64,000 nt of DNA from Bog-473 sp963717455 (GTDB taxonomy: Bacteria > Actinomycetota > Acidimicrobiia > Acidimicrobiales > RAAP-2): NCBI GenBank assembly GCA_963717455.1, contig OY970336.1:2604001-2668000 (forward strand), written 5' to 3'. The notes below the pieces were generated by a model. It did not search any database. It saw only the letters and a list, made by a program, of their open reading frames with translations, and was not told the DNA's origin. Positions 42,188 to 51,500 of this stretch are shown here, one piece after another. Numbering within the stretch: position 1 is the first letter of the stretch; each line of letters begins with the position of its first letter. Position numbers and translations under genes: made by a program.

Positions 42188-43234
42188 TCAGGCGCGGTCG
42201 CAGAAGTCCTCGCCGTGGTGCTGGTCGAGCGCAGGGACCACCCGGTGGCCGTCGGGCAGAGGCAGGCGGATCGGGAACGGGGGAAAGGGGGCGCTGTCCA
42301 GCATCCCCGCCCGGTCCAGCACCGGTGCCACGGGCACGCCGGCCGCGGCGAGGCGCGTGACGAGCTCGTCGCGCCCCAGGCCGGCGACCGCGGCGCGGAC
42401 GGCCTGCTGCAGCTCGGCGGCTCGGCGGCTCCGTTCCTCGAAGTCCAGGTCCGCGAGCTCGCCCAGACCCAGCTCGTCGCACAGCGCGGACCAGAAGTGC
42501 TGCTCGTTGACGACGCCCAGGGCGACCTGGCCGGCGTCGGCGGTGGCGAAGAGCCCGTAGCCGGGCGTCCCATCGGCCGGCGCCGGTGCTCGCGCCCCCG
42601 TCGCGGGAACTGTCCCGGTGTCGGCCCCCGTTCGCCCCGTCCATGTCGCCATCACATCGGTCATGGAGACGTCGAGGTAGGTCCCCTCCTTGCTGGCGCC
42701 GCGGCCGATGACCGCCGCACAGATCCCGAACGCCGCAGCGAGTCCGGCGGCCAGGTCGGCGGTCGGCAGCGTGGGCAGCGTCGCCGCGCCCCCCGCCGGC
42801 GTGAGCGCACCGGCCCACGCCTGATAGTTGACGTCGTGTCCCGGGAGCGTCGCGCGCTCTCCCTCCTGGCCGTAGCCCGAGATGGAGCAGTAGACCAGGG
42901 CCGGGTTGCCGGCCCGCACGGTTGCCTCGTCCAGGCCGAGCCGCGCCATCACCCCGGGCCGGAAGCCCTCGACCAGCACGTCGGCCTGCTCGGCCAGCGC
43001 GAGCCCGCGGGCACGCCCGGCATCGTCCTTCAGGTCGAGGACGACGCTGCGCTTGCCGGCGTTGATGGACGCGAAGAGGCCTTCGTAGCGGCGCATCGGA
43101 TCGCCCCCCGGCGGCTCCACCTTCAGGACGTCGGCCCCGAGAGCAACCAGCAGCGATGTCGCGTAGGGCCCGGGGCGCCAGATGCTGAGGTCCAGCACCC
43201 GCAGGCCGGAGAGAAAGGCTGTGGCCGCTGCCAT
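42188..43234 (-). CDS. class III (CaiB/BaiF) CoA-transferase
   Basis: 348 aa from ATG 43234 (AAATAFLSGLRVLDLSIW); longer in-frame starts would overlap the divergent gene at 43277. N-terminal Rossmann-like part GLRVLDLSIWRPGPYATSLLVALGADVLKVEPPGGDPMR, LDLKDDAGRARGLALAEQADVLVEGFRPGVMARLGL, and the catalytic-Asp region LPGHDVNYQAWAGAL; C-terminal half VALGVVNEQHFWSALC. The family includes alpha-methylacyl-CoA racemase and formyl/succinyl-CoA transferases. The GHDVNY type is closer to racemase-like members. Probably works in acyl-CoA degradation with the acyl-CoA dehydrogenase at 45784. Confidence 0.9.
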   Translation of the reverse strand: MAAATAFLSGLRVLDLSIWRPGPYATSLLVALGADVLKVEPPGGDPMRRYEGLFASINAGKRSVVLDLKDDAGRARGLALAEQADVLVEGFRPGVMARLGLDEATVRAGNPALVYCSISGYGQEGERATLPGHDVNYQAWAGALTPAGGAATLPTLPTADLAAGLAAAFGICAAVIGRGASKEGTYLDVSMTDVMATWTGRTGADTGTVPATGARAPAPADGTPGYGLFATADAGQVALGVVNEQHFWSALCDELGLGELADLDFEERSRRAAELQQAVRAAVAGLGRDELVTRLAAAGVPVAPVLDRAGMLDSAPFPPFPIRLPLPDGHRVVPALDQHHGEDFCDRA

Positions 43235-43276
43235 CGGCCGCAGAGTCTTGCACCGCTGGGCGGGTACCCTCATCGA

Positions 43277-43927
43277 ATGCTGGGTTTCTTCTCGTTCACA
43301 GAGATCACCGATCCCTCCGCCCACGAGGCCTACAACGCCTGGCACCAGCTCGACCACCTGCCCGAGCAGTTCACTGTGGACGGCATCACGTTCGGCCAGC
43401 GTTGGGTCCGCTCACCGCGGTGCCGGGCGGCCGAGGCGGCCACCGGGCCGCTGCTCGACCCCTTCCACTACATGACGCTCTACCTCATGCGCGACGAGGG
43501 CTGCCTGCCGCCCTTCTTCGCCCTGGCGGAGCGCCTGCGCGACGAGGACCGCTTCTTTAAACCCCGGCGGGCGCTGCTCTCGGGGCCCTTCGAGGTCGTC
43601 GGCCGGTGGGCCGATCCCCGGGTCGCGGTGTCCGCCGAGGCCGTTCCCTTCCGCCCGTCCGAAGGCGTCTACGCCGTGGTGGGGCCGCGCGTGGACGGCG
43701 GGGCGCTGGTCGGCCAGCCCGGCGTTGCGGGGGCCTGGCAATTTGCCGACCGGGAGGGCGGGCGCGCCGTCACGCTCGCCTTCGTCGACGGCGACCTGTG
43801 GCAGGCGGCTTCTGCCCTCCGTCCCTCCGGCACGGCGGGCGCCGACCCACCGGTCGAATGGGCCGGTCCCTTGGAGCGTGTTGATGCCTTTCGCTGGGAC
43901 TGGTTCGCTACGCTGACGCCCCAATGA
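43277..43927 (+). CDS. conserved protein of unknown function (possible dimeric alpha/beta barrel)
   Basis: 216 aa, ATG 43277. It starts MLGFFSFTEITDPSAHEAYNAWHQLDHLPEQ, reminiscent of EthD/dimeric alpha-beta-barrel proteins (WHxxxHxPE pattern), and continues with LLDPFHYMTLYLMRDEGCLPPFFALAERLRDEDRFF and a second barrel-like half (GVYAVVGPRV...AWQFADREGGRAVTLAFVDGDLWQ). No catalytic motif is recognised. It is divergent from the CoA-transferase (42 bp between starts) and overlaps the next gene by 4 bp (ATGA), so they are co-translated. The cytosolic role cannot be assigned. Confidence 0.68.
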   Translation: MLGFFSFTEITDPSAHEAYNAWHQLDHLPEQFTVDGITFGQRWVRSPRCRAAEAATGPLLDPFHYMTLYLMRDEGCLPPFFALAERLRDEDRFFKPRRALLSGPFEVVGRWADPRVAVSAEAVPFRPSEGVYAVVGPRVDGGALVGQPGVAGAWQFADREGGRAVTLAFVDGDLWQAASALRPSGTAGADPPVEWAGPLERVDAFRWDWFATLTPQ

Positions 43928-44739
43928 CCAGTGGCAAGCAGTCGAAGGCCCAGCGTAGGACCGAGAACCAGCGCCGCGCCGCCGAGAAGCGGGCGGCCGA
44001 GCTGCGCCGCCAGCGCATGCGCATCGGCATCCGCGTGGTCGGCGTCCTGGCGGTGGTCGCGATCGCTGTCGTGATCATCACCCAAGTCAGCGGCGGAGGC
44101 TCCGGCACCGTGCCGCCACAATTCAAGGACCCCCACGTCCCACTCCAGGCCATCCCTGCCTCCATGTCGTCGACCTGGGTACAGCCGCCGGCCGGCTCGC
44201 CGGGGCCCGAGGGCATACCCGTCCCGAAGGGCCCGAAGCTGGCCACCCTCCTCAACGCGGCGACCGGGCAGAACGTCGGTGCCGTGCAGTGCCAGGCCGG
44301 TGAGCAGACCGTTGTCCATGTCCACACTCACCTCACCATCTTCGTGAACGGCCAGGCGAGGGTGATCCCGTACGGTATCGGCGTTCCCGGCTTCCAGGCC
44401 GTCGAGACGGCGCAGGGCCCGTTCGTCGAGACCGGGAGTTGCTTCTACTGGCTCCACGTGCACGCCTACGACGGGATCGTCCACGTCGAGTCGCCCAGCA
44501 CGTCGCAGAGCTTCACCCTCGGTGAATTCTTCGACCTGTGGGGCATCCCGCTGAGCAGCACCCAGGTCGGGCCCGCCACGGGCAAAGTCACGGTGTTCTT
44601 CACGTCGCCGGGCAAGAAGACGGGCATCTACACGGGCGACCCGCGCAACCTCCCTCTCGGCGACCACTACGAGATCCAACTCGACGTGGGCACGCCGATC
44701 GTGGCGCCGGTCCAGATCACCAACTGGGCCAACCTGTAA
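43924..44739 (+). CDS. membrane-anchored His-rich extracellular protein
   Basis: 271 aa; ATG overlaps the previous stop. The first 32 residues are very basic (KQSKAQRRTENQRRAAEKRAAELRR type), followed by one transmembrane helix (IGIRVVGVLAVVAIAVVIIT). The outer domain has two His clusters: VVHVHTHLTIFVNGQ and CFYWLHVHAYDGIVHVESP, with a conserved-looking GEFFDLWGIPLS. The HxHxH arrangement in beta strands suggests a metal-binding cupredoxin- or carbonic-anhydrase-unlike small barrel. Similar proteins are usually annotated hypothetical. Metal binding is inference. Confidence 0.68.
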   Translation: MTSGKQSKAQRRTENQRRAAEKRAAELRRQRMRIGIRVVGVLAVVAIAVVIITQVSGGGSGTVPPQFKDPHVPLQAIPASMSSTWVQPPAGSPGPEGIPVPKGPKLATLLNAATGQNVGAVQCQAGEQTVVHVHTHLTIFVNGQARVIPYGIGVPGFQAVETAQGPFVETGSCFYWLHVHAYDGIVHVESPSTSQSFTLGEFFDLWGIPLSSTQVGPATGKVTVFFTSPGKKTGIYTGDPRNLPLGDHYEIQLDVGTPIVAPVQITNWANL

Positions 44740-44773
44740 CTCCCCGTGGCGAGCGACGCACCATGATCTACGC

Positions 44774-45670
44774 CTACCCCACGTTCCACCGCGCCATCGA
44801 CTCTGCGTTGTGGTCGCCGCCGAGCAGTGCGGCGAAGATGGCGGGCGCCTGATGCGGCAGCAGTGAGAGGTGACCCTCGCCCGGGACCACGGTCACCGTC
44901 GCATGGGGGATGTGCGTCTTGAGGAAGGCGCGGTAGCCCGGCGGGCCGGTGCGGTCGTCTGATCCCTCCCAGATCTGCACCGGGACCTTGATCTCCTCGA
45001 GGGAGAAGCCCCAGGGGTCGCCGAAGATCCGGTAGTCCTGCACACAGCCCTTCGTCCCCTGGCGCACTGCCTCGCGCACGAAGGCCAGGGCGAGGTCGGG
45101 CGGACCCCATTCGGTGAGGATCGTGCGGTCGGCGGGCGGGAACGAGCGCATGGCGGCGCGCATGAGACGGGCATTGCTGGTGCTGACGATGCTGGTGTTG
45201 ATGACGGCGGAGGCCAACCAAGGGGCTCGCTGTGCGAGGAGCAGGAGGGTCCGGTCCTCCATCGTGAGCCCGCGGGTCGTGCCGTAGAGGTCGAGGGGTA
45301 CCGAGCTCGAGAGCAGCGCGGCCGCTGTCACGCGGCCGTGCATCCTGGCGGCGCAGACAGCGGCGTACGGGCCACCCGCCGACCAGCCCATCACAGCGAA
45401 GCGGCCGATGCCGAGGGCGTCGGTGAGCCGCTCGACGTCGCCTGGCCAGTCGGTCAGCCGGCGCCCCGGCTGGTAGGTGGAGAGCCCGATGCCGGGACGG
45501 TCGGGGGAGATGAGCCGCACGCCCTTGGCCACGGCGGCCTCGTGGGCGGGGGCGGCGTCGAGGCGGGAGCTCAGCCCGCCGTGGAAGCTCAGCACGGGGA
45601 AGCCCGCCGGGTCCCCGTACTCCTCGTAGGCCAGCTCCCTGCCGTCGGGCAGGGTCACGGAAGCCGTCAC
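44774..45670 (-). CDS. alpha/beta-hydrolase
   Basis: 298 aa from GTG 45670 (reads TASVTLPDGRELAYEEYGDPAG). The oxyanion region is PVLSFHGGLSSR, the nucleophile elbow VMGWSAGGPYAAVCA, the acid Asp near IWEGSDDRTGPPGYRAFL and the His in VVPGEGHLSLLP. Length and motifs fit the general esterase/epoxide-hydrolase-like group. The substrate is unknown. Divergent from the acyl-CoA dehydrogenase gene (114 bp between starts), convergent with the His-rich membrane protein gene. Confidence 0.9.
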   Translation of the reverse strand: MTASVTLPDGRELAYEEYGDPAGFPVLSFHGGLSSRLDAAPAHEAAVAKGVRLISPDRPGIGLSTYQPGRRLTDWPGDVERLTDALGIGRFAVMGWSAGGPYAAVCAARMHGRVTAAALLSSSVPLDLYGTTRGLTMEDRTLLLLAQRAPWLASAVINTSIVSTSNARLMRAAMRSFPPADRTILTEWGPPDLALAFVREAVRQGTKGCVQDYRIFGDPWGFSLEEIKVPVQIWEGSDDRTGPPGYRAFLKTHIPHATVTVVPGEGHLSLLPHQAPAIFAALLGGDHNAESMARWNVG

Positions 45671-45783
45671 GCTCGCGCCGTCCCCTTCGTGCCTGTCGGG
45701 CTGGCGGCAGCGCCAGGGTCCGGGTGCCGGATCCGCCGTGAGTGAGCAGGTGCCCGCACGAAAGCACGCTATAGGGTGCGGGC

Positions 45784-46974
45784 ATGAGTGCGAACGTCGA
45801 CGACGTGGTTGACCGTCTGCTGGCCGACCTCCCACCTGCGAGCACACCGGCACAGCAGTTCTTTGGGGAGCAGTTCGACCGCGGCCTGGCCTGGGTGCAC
45901 TTCCCGCCGGGCAGTGGTGGCCTCGGGCTGACGCCCAAGGACCACCAGCGGGCCCAGTCACGTCTGCACGACGGGGGCGCCCCGGCGGCCGGGGTGCGAA
46001 ACCCCATCGGCTACGGCATGTGCGCGCCGACGATCGTCACCCACGGGACACCCGAGCAGAAGGAGCGCTACCTGCGGCCGCTCTTCACCAACGAGGAGAT
46101 CTGGTGCCAGCTGTTCAGTGAACCGGGGGCAGGATCGGACGTCGCCGGCCTGTCGACCCGGGCCGAGCGCGACGGCGACGAGTGGGTGCTCAACGGGCAG
46201 AAGGTCTGGACGACTCTGGCCCACATCTCCTCCTTCGGGCTGATCGTGGCGCGCACGAACCCGGACGTGCCCAAGCACCGCGGGATGACGGCGTTCCTGG
46301 TCGACATGAGAGCACCGGGCGTCGAGGTGCGGCCCTTGTTCCAGATCACAGGCGAGGCGGAGTTCAACGAGGTCTTCTTCACCGATGTGCGCATGCCCGA
46401 CAGCGCGCGCATCGGCGACGAGGGTGAGGGATGGCACGTGGCCGTCACGACCCTCATGAACGAGCGGGTCTCCATCGGGGGAGCGGTCACCCGGCGCGGG
46501 GGCGGACCGATCGCCGAGGTCATACGGATCTGGAAGGAGCGTTGGCAGGGGGACACCTCGCCCCACGCGCTCGCCCTGCGCGATCGGGTGGTCGCCAGCT
46601 ACATCCGCGGCGAGGCGTACTCCATGACCAACATGCGGGCTGCCCAGACCCGCAAGGCGGGCACGCCGGGCCCCGAAGGCTCGGTCGCCAAGCTCGCCTT
46701 CGCCGAGGAGAACAAGCGTGTGTACGACCTCTGCATGGACCTGTTGGGCAACGACGCGATGCTGTTCCCGGCGGGGTACCCGATGGTGCGGCCTGACCTG
46801 GTCGGCATGGGTTCGCCCGACGTGCACAAGTTGTTCCTGCGGGTGCGGGCCAACTCCATCGAGGGCGGCACCTCCGAGGTGATGCGCAACATCCTGGGGG
46901 AGCGGGTGCTCGGCCTCCCGGGCGACGTCCGCACCGACAAGGAACTGGCCTGGAAGGACGTCCCGCGCAGCTGA
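45784..46974 (+). CDS. acyl-CoA dehydrogenase
   Basis: 396 aa, ATG 45784. N-terminal helical domain, then middle beta-domain LFSEPGAGSDVAGLSTRAERDGDEWVLNGQKVWTT (FAD-contact signature), FLVDMRAPGVEVRPLFQITGEAEFNEVFFTDVRMP, and C-terminal helical domain with MNERVSIGG and NSIEGGTSEVMRNILGERVLGLP. The catalytic base Glu of short-chain type (IxEG) is replaced by the SIEGGTSEVMRN context common in actinobacterial branched or steroid-related dehydrogenases. It oxidises an acyl-CoA at the alpha-beta position and passes electrons to ETF. 13 bp upstream of rpiA on the same strand. Confidence 0.92.
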   Translation: MSANVDDVVDRLLADLPPASTPAQQFFGEQFDRGLAWVHFPPGSGGLGLTPKDHQRAQSRLHDGGAPAAGVRNPIGYGMCAPTIVTHGTPEQKERYLRPLFTNEEIWCQLFSEPGAGSDVAGLSTRAERDGDEWVLNGQKVWTTLAHISSFGLIVARTNPDVPKHRGMTAFLVDMRAPGVEVRPLFQITGEAEFNEVFFTDVRMPDSARIGDEGEGWHVAVTTLMNERVSIGGAVTRRGGGPIAEVIRIWKERWQGDTSPHALALRDRVVASYIRGEAYSMTNMRAAQTRKAGTPGPEGSVAKLAFAEENKRVYDLCMDLLGNDAMLFPAGYPMVRPDLVGMGSPDVHKLFLRVRANSIEGGTSEVMRNILGERVLGLPGDVRTDKELAWKDVPRS

Positions 46975-46987
46975 GCGCACTCGTGCT

Positions 46988-47638
46988 GTGACGGCGCCCG
47001 ACATCCCCGCCGAGAAGCGCGTCGCCGCGCACGCCGCGGCGGCACTGGTCGAGGACGGGATGGTGGTGGGACTGGGGACGGGCTCGACGGTGGCCGAGCT
47101 GGTCCCAGCGCTGGGCCGGCGCCACCCGTCCATCACGTGTGTCGCCACCTCGCCGGCGACGGCGGAGCTCGCGCTCGTCCACGGCCTCGACGTGCGGCCC
47201 TTCTCCGACATCGCCCGTCTCGACCTGGCCATCGACGGGGCCGACCAGGTGGACCCCCTCGGCTGGATGGTGAAGGGCGGGGGTGGGGCGCACACCCGCG
47301 AGCGGATCGTGGCCGCGGCGGCCGACCGCTTCGTCGTGATCGTGTCGTCGGACAAGCCGGTCGAGCGCCTGCACCCCCCCGTCCCGCTCGAGCTGCTGGC
47401 CTTCGGGTTGGCCGCCACGCTGCACGCGCTACCCGGCGCGGCGCGGCGCGGCGCGCCTCCCACACCCGACGGCGGCATCCTCGCCGATTACCACGGCGAC
47501 GTCGTCGACCCGGCACTGCTGGCCGAGTGGCTCGACGCGGTCCCCGGCGTGATCTCCCACGGCCTGTTCCCGCCCTCCATGGTCACGACCATCCTCGTGG
47601 CCCGGGGCGACGAGGTGGAGGCGCGTCAGATGGGCTGA
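46988..47638 (+). CDS. rpiA: ribose-5-phosphate isomerase A
   Basis: 216 aa from GTG 46988 (reads TAPDIPAEKRVAAHAAAAL). Family signatures: VVGLGTGSTVAELV (phosphate loop), LDLAIDGADQVDPLGWMVKGGGGAHTRERIV (catalytic Asp/Lys region), IVSSDKPVERL and PDGGILADYHGDVVDPALLAEWLDAVPGVISHGLF. It interconverts ribose-5-phosphate and ribulose-5-phosphate in the pentose phosphate pathway. Full family length. It follows the acyl-CoA dehydrogenase closely, though the functions differ. Confidence 0.94.
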   Translation: MTAPDIPAEKRVAAHAAAALVEDGMVVGLGTGSTVAELVPALGRRHPSITCVATSPATAELALVHGLDVRPFSDIARLDLAIDGADQVDPLGWMVKGGGGAHTRERIVAAAADRFVVIVSSDKPVERLHPPVPLELLAFGLAATLHALPGAARRGAPPTPDGGILADYHGDVVDPALLAEWLDAVPGVISHGLFPPSMVTTILVARGDEVEARQMG

Positions 47639-47714
47639 GCCGTCGGGTCGGGAACCGCGCCTCGCAGCTCGAGGATCGTCGTGTGGTCGGTGGAGACGTC
47701 CTCGGGGAACGTCG

Positions 47715-48944
47715 TCACGCCACCGCCCGGAACGTCACGGGCAGCGCGGTCGGTGAGCGGAACACGTCGCCCCGGATGTGAGGGTCGGTGACGCCGGGGT
47801 CGAGGGCCAAGTCCGGCAGGCGGTCGAGGACACGGTTGAGGAGTGCCCGCGTCTCGAGGCGGGCGAGATGCATGCCCAGGCACATGTGCGGGCCATGGGC
47901 GAACGCGATGTGGGGGACGGCGCGGCGGAAGATGTCGAACGTCTCGGGGTCGTCCCAGCGCGTCTCGTCGTGGTTGGCCGAGCCGATGTGCGGCGTGATG
48001 CTCTCCCCCGCGGGGATGGAGACGCCGCCGATCTCCACCTCGCACGTGGTGGTGCGGTTGATGGTGAGCAACGGAGGCTCGCAGCGCAGCCCCTCCTCTA
48101 TGGCCTGGGGCAGGAGGGAGCGGTCGGTCCGCACCGCGGCGAGCTGCTCGGGGTGGGTGAGCAGCAGGTAGAGCAGGTTGCCGGAGGAGCGGTAGGTGGT
48201 CTCGGCTCCCGCCGGCAGGAGGAGGCGCAGGAACGAGTAGATGGCCTCGTCGGTCAGCTTCTCACCGTCGACCTCGGCCAGGACGAGGTCGCTGATGACG
48301 TCCTCGGCCGGCCGGGCCCGCCGGTCCGCCACCACCTGGGCGAAGTACTCGCGCAGGGCCTCGGAGGCGGACAGCCCCCGGTCGATGTCGGCCACCAACC
48401 CGATGAGCTCGACCGACCAGCGTTGGAACTGCGGGAAGTCCTCCTCGGGCAGGCCGAGCAGGCGTGAGATGACGCGCACCGGGAATTCGAAGGTGAGCTG
48501 GCGCACCAGGTCCGCCTGCCCGTCGGCGGCGAAGCGGTCGATCAGCTCGTCGATGATGGGGCCGATGAACTCGGGCTCCCACCGGGCCAGCGCCTTCTCC
48601 CTGAACGCGTTGGCGACGAGGTTGCGGTGGGTGCGGTGCTCGGGGTCGTCCATGCCGAGGATCATGTGGCCCATGACCATGCCGATGGTGACGTCGTAGC
48701 CGGTGGAGGTGAAGGTCTTGGCGTCCCGCAGGATCCGCGAGCAGTCCTCGTAGCGGTAGGCGATCCATCCCGGCTCGACCTCGATGCCCTCGGGGAGGGC
48801 GTCGGGCGAGATGGTCATGCCCTTGGTGACCGGTGTGTCGCGGCGCTTGGCCGCCAGGTCCGGATAGGGGTCCCGCGTGGTGCCCGCGACCACGTCGTCG
48901 AAGGCGGTGAACGGGTCGTGCTCCTGGGCGTCGGACATGGCCAT
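47715..48944 (-). CDS. cytochrome P450
   Basis: 409 aa from ATG 48944 with GAGGGAG five bases upstream. I-helix region LRLLLPAGAETTYRSSGNLLYLLL (acidic-Thr pair within AGAETT), ExxR-type stretch EGLRCEPPLLTINRTT, and the heme-binding loop IAFAHGPHMCLGMHLARLE with the Cys ligand. The soluble bacterial form needs a ferredoxin and reductase, not seen nearby. It belongs to the group of actinobacterial CYPs acting on terpenes, steroids or fatty acids. The substrate is unknown. Divergent from the dehalogenase gene. Confidence 0.95.
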   Translation of the reverse strand: MAMSDAQEHDPFTAFDDVVAGTTRDPYPDLAAKRRDTPVTKGMTISPDALPEGIEVEPGWIAYRYEDCSRILRDAKTFTSTGYDVTIGMVMGHMILGMDDPEHRTHRNLVANAFREKALARWEPEFIGPIIDELIDRFAADGQADLVRQLTFEFPVRVISRLLGLPEEDFPQFQRWSVELIGLVADIDRGLSASEALREYFAQVVADRRARPAEDVISDLVLAEVDGEKLTDEAIYSFLRLLLPAGAETTYRSSGNLLYLLLTHPEQLAAVRTDRSLLPQAIEEGLRCEPPLLTINRTTTCEVEIGGVSIPAGESITPHIGSANHDETRWDDPETFDIFRRAVPHIAFAHGPHMCLGMHLARLETRALLNRVLDRLPDLALDPGVTDPHIRGDVFRSPTALPVTFRAVA

Positions 48945-49126
48945 GACGGCTCCCTCCCCACTGGGTGGCGTTCTGTGACGTCGGCGTCAGGTTATGGGCC
49001 GCAGCGGCGCAGTGCACCTCGAGCCGGGAGCGGGGGCGGGTTGCGGCGGTTCGGGCGGACGGGGACGCAGGGCGATGCGGGGGACGCAGGGCGACGCAGG
49101 GCCAGGCGACCTAGGCTCCCGCCTCA

Positions 49127-50038
49127 ATGAAGACCCTCCGCACACCCGACAGCCGCTTCATCGACCTGCCCGGATACGTCTTCGAGCCCCACTACGCCGA
49201 GATCGCGGACTCCGAGGGCGGCACCTTGCGGGTCCACTACCTGCGCGAGGGGGACCCGGCGGCATCGGTCGTGCTCCTCATGCACGGCGAGCCGTCCTGG
49301 TCGTACCTCTACCGCAAGATGATCCCCGTCCTGACCGCGGCCGGCCTGCAGATCGTGGCGCCCGACCTGGTGGGTTTCGGGCGCTCGGACAAGCCCACGG
49401 AGCGCAGCGACTACACGTTCGCCCGCCACGTCGGATGGATGCGCGAGCTCCTCTTCGACCGGCTGGACCTGCGTGACGTCACCCTGGTGTGCCAGGACTG
49501 GGGCGGGCTCATCGGCCTGCGCCTGGTCGGTGAGCACCCGGACCGCTTTGCCCGGGTGGTGGCGGCCAACACGTTCCTGCCCACCGGCGACACCAACCCC
49601 GGCGACGCCTTCTTCGCCTGGCAGCGCTTCTCCCAGGAGGTCGAGCAGTTCCCAACCGGCGGCATCGTGCGAGGTGGGTGCGTCAAGCCGGTCTCCCCCG
49701 ATGTGGAGGCGGCCTACGACGCTCCCTTCCCCGACGAGTCGTACAAGGCGGGGGCGCGGGCCTTCCCCATGTTGGTGCCGTCGCGGCCCGACGACCCCGC
49801 CCACGACGCCAACGTCGCTGCATGGGTGGGCCTGGCCGCCTTCGACCGGCCCTTCCTGTGCGCCTTCAGCGACGGTGACCCCATCACGAAGGGCGCGGAC
49901 CGCAACCTCAAGGAGAAGATCGCCGGGGCAGAGGGGCAGCCCCACACCACGATCGTTGGTGGTGGGCACTTCCTCCAGGAGGACTGCGGGGAGGAGCTGG
50001 CCAAGGTGGTCGTCTCCTTCGTCGCCGCGACCCCGTGA
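49127..50038 (+). CDS. haloalkane dehalogenase (DhmA/DhlA-like)
   Basis: 303 aa, ATG 49127; no ribosome site is visible, so a leaderless message is possible. Motifs: LLMHGEPSWSYLYRKMIPVL (HGEP oxyanion region with halide Trp), VAPDLVGFGRSDKPTERSDYTFARHVGWM, VCQDWGGLIGLRL (nucleophile Asp followed by Trp) and VGGGHFLQEDCGEELAKVV (catalytic His). This is haloalkane dehalogenase subfamily I. It hydrolyses carbon-halogen bonds of alkanes to alcohols. The monooxygenase gene begins in its stop (GTGA overlap), so the two are co-translated. Confidence 0.92.
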   Translation: MKTLRTPDSRFIDLPGYVFEPHYAEIADSEGGTLRVHYLREGDPAASVVLLMHGEPSWSYLYRKMIPVLTAAGLQIVAPDLVGFGRSDKPTERSDYTFARHVGWMRELLFDRLDLRDVTLVCQDWGGLIGLRLVGEHPDRFARVVAANTFLPTGDTNPGDAFFAWQRFSQEVEQFPTGGIVRGGCVKPVSPDVEAAYDAPFPDESYKAGARAFPMLVPSRPDDPAHDANVAAWVGLAAFDRPFLCAFSDGDPITKGADRNLKEKIAGAEGQPHTTIVGGGHFLQEDCGEELAKVVVSFVAATP

Positions 50039-51500
50039 CCCGCGAGTACCGGGTCGTCGTCGTGGGTGCCGGCTTTTCCGGCATCGGGATGGCCGCTCGG
50101 TTGCACACCATGGGCATCGAAGACTTCGTCGTCCTCGACCGCGGCAACGACCTTGGTGGCACCTGGCGCGACAACTCCTACCCGGGCGCCGCCTGCGACG
50201 TCCCGTCGAACCTCTACTCGTACTCCTTCGCCCTGAACCCGGACTGGACCCGGTCGTTCCCCTCCCAGTCCGAGATCTGGGACTACATGCGCGACTGCGT
50301 CGACCGCTTCGAGGTCGGGGGGCACCTCCGCTTCGGGCAGTCGGTCGACGAGGCTCGCTGGGACGACGAGGCCGAGCGCTGGGTCGTGCGGACCACGGCG
50401 GGCGAGGAGTACCGCGCCCCGTGCTCGTGTGGGCCACGGGCCCGCTGAGCGAGCCCTCCATCCCGGACTTCCCCGGCCTGGACGGCTTCCGCGGGAAGGT
50501 CTTCCATTCGGCTCGCTGGGAGCACGGCTTCGATCTGACCGGAAAGACGGTCTGCGTGGTCGGCACCGGAGCGTCGGCGATCCAGTTCGTGCCCCAGATC
50601 GCCCCCGTCGTCGAGCATCTCTACCTGCACCAGCGGACGCCGCCGTGGATCGTCCCCCGGCGTGACCGCCGGGTCCCGCGGTTGCGCAAGCTGGTCTACC
50701 GCAAGGTGCCTGCCACCCAGCGACTGTCGCGGTTGCGGATCTACGGCCTCTTCGAGTCGTTGCTGTCCCTCTTCGTGGGTCAGGGCTCGCGGCGAAAGGC
50801 CGCCGTGAAGAAGGCGTGCCTCGACCACCTCGCCAGGCAGGTGCCGGACGAGGCCCTGCGCGCCAAGCTCACACCGCACTACGAGCCGGGCTGCAAGCGC
50901 CTGCTGCTCTCCGACGACTACTATCCGTCGCTCACCCGACCCAACGTCGAGGTGGTGGAGTCAGCCGTCGCCTCGTTCACCGCCCACGAGGTCGTGGGCC
51001 AGGACGGCATCGCCCGCCCGGTCGACGTGGTGATCCTGGGCACCGGGTTCGAGGCCGCCGAGCCTCCCTACGCGGCGCACATCGTGGGGCGGGAGGGTGC
51101 CCGGCTCTCGGAGGTCTGGAAGGCGCACAGCACCCAGGCCTACGTCGGCTCCGCCGTGGCCGGCTTCCCGAATCTGTTCCTCATGATCGGGCCGAACTCG
51201 ACGCTGGCCCACAACTCCATGATCTACATGATCGAGTCGCACATCAACTACATCGCCAGCGCCCTGGCCTTCATGAAGCGACCAGGCGTGCACGTGGTCG
51301 AGGTGAAACCCGGCGTGCAGCGGCGCTACAACGAACGCCTGCAGGCCCGGCTCGAGCACTCGGTGTGGCTGGAGGGCGGTTGCGGCAGTTGGTACCTGGA
51401 CCACCAGGGCCGCAACACCACGCTGTGGCCGGACCACACGTGGAAGTTCCGCCGGCTGACCCGGCGCTTTCACCCGGGCGAGTACACCGTCCACGCGTAG
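50035..51500 (+). pseudogene. flavin-containing Baeyer-Villiger-type monooxygenase, single frameshift
   Basis: From GTG 50035 (reads TREYRVVVVGAGFSGIGMAARL) the protein shows the FAD GxGxxG, FVVLDRGNDLGGTWRDNSYPGAACDVPSNLYSYSF (family hallmark) and runs to EEYRAP near 50418. One base shift then gives VLVWATGPLSEPSIPDFPGLDGF. The FxGxxxHxxxW fingerprint is seen as FRGKVFHSARWEHG and the NADP motif as VCVVGTGASAIQFVPQIA, followed by VILGTGFEA and a C-terminal LIGPNSTLAHNSMIYMIESH. Total ~488 aa. The frame change is likely an indel error or recent loss. It ends 31 bp inside the convergent ABC permease gene. Confidence 0.87.

Noticed and set aside
42104..43276. Long rightward extension of the gene at 43277 to 42104
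   Set aside because: The extension is antisense to the CoA-transferase and has no protein-family character. The ATG at 43277 begins the conserved part.
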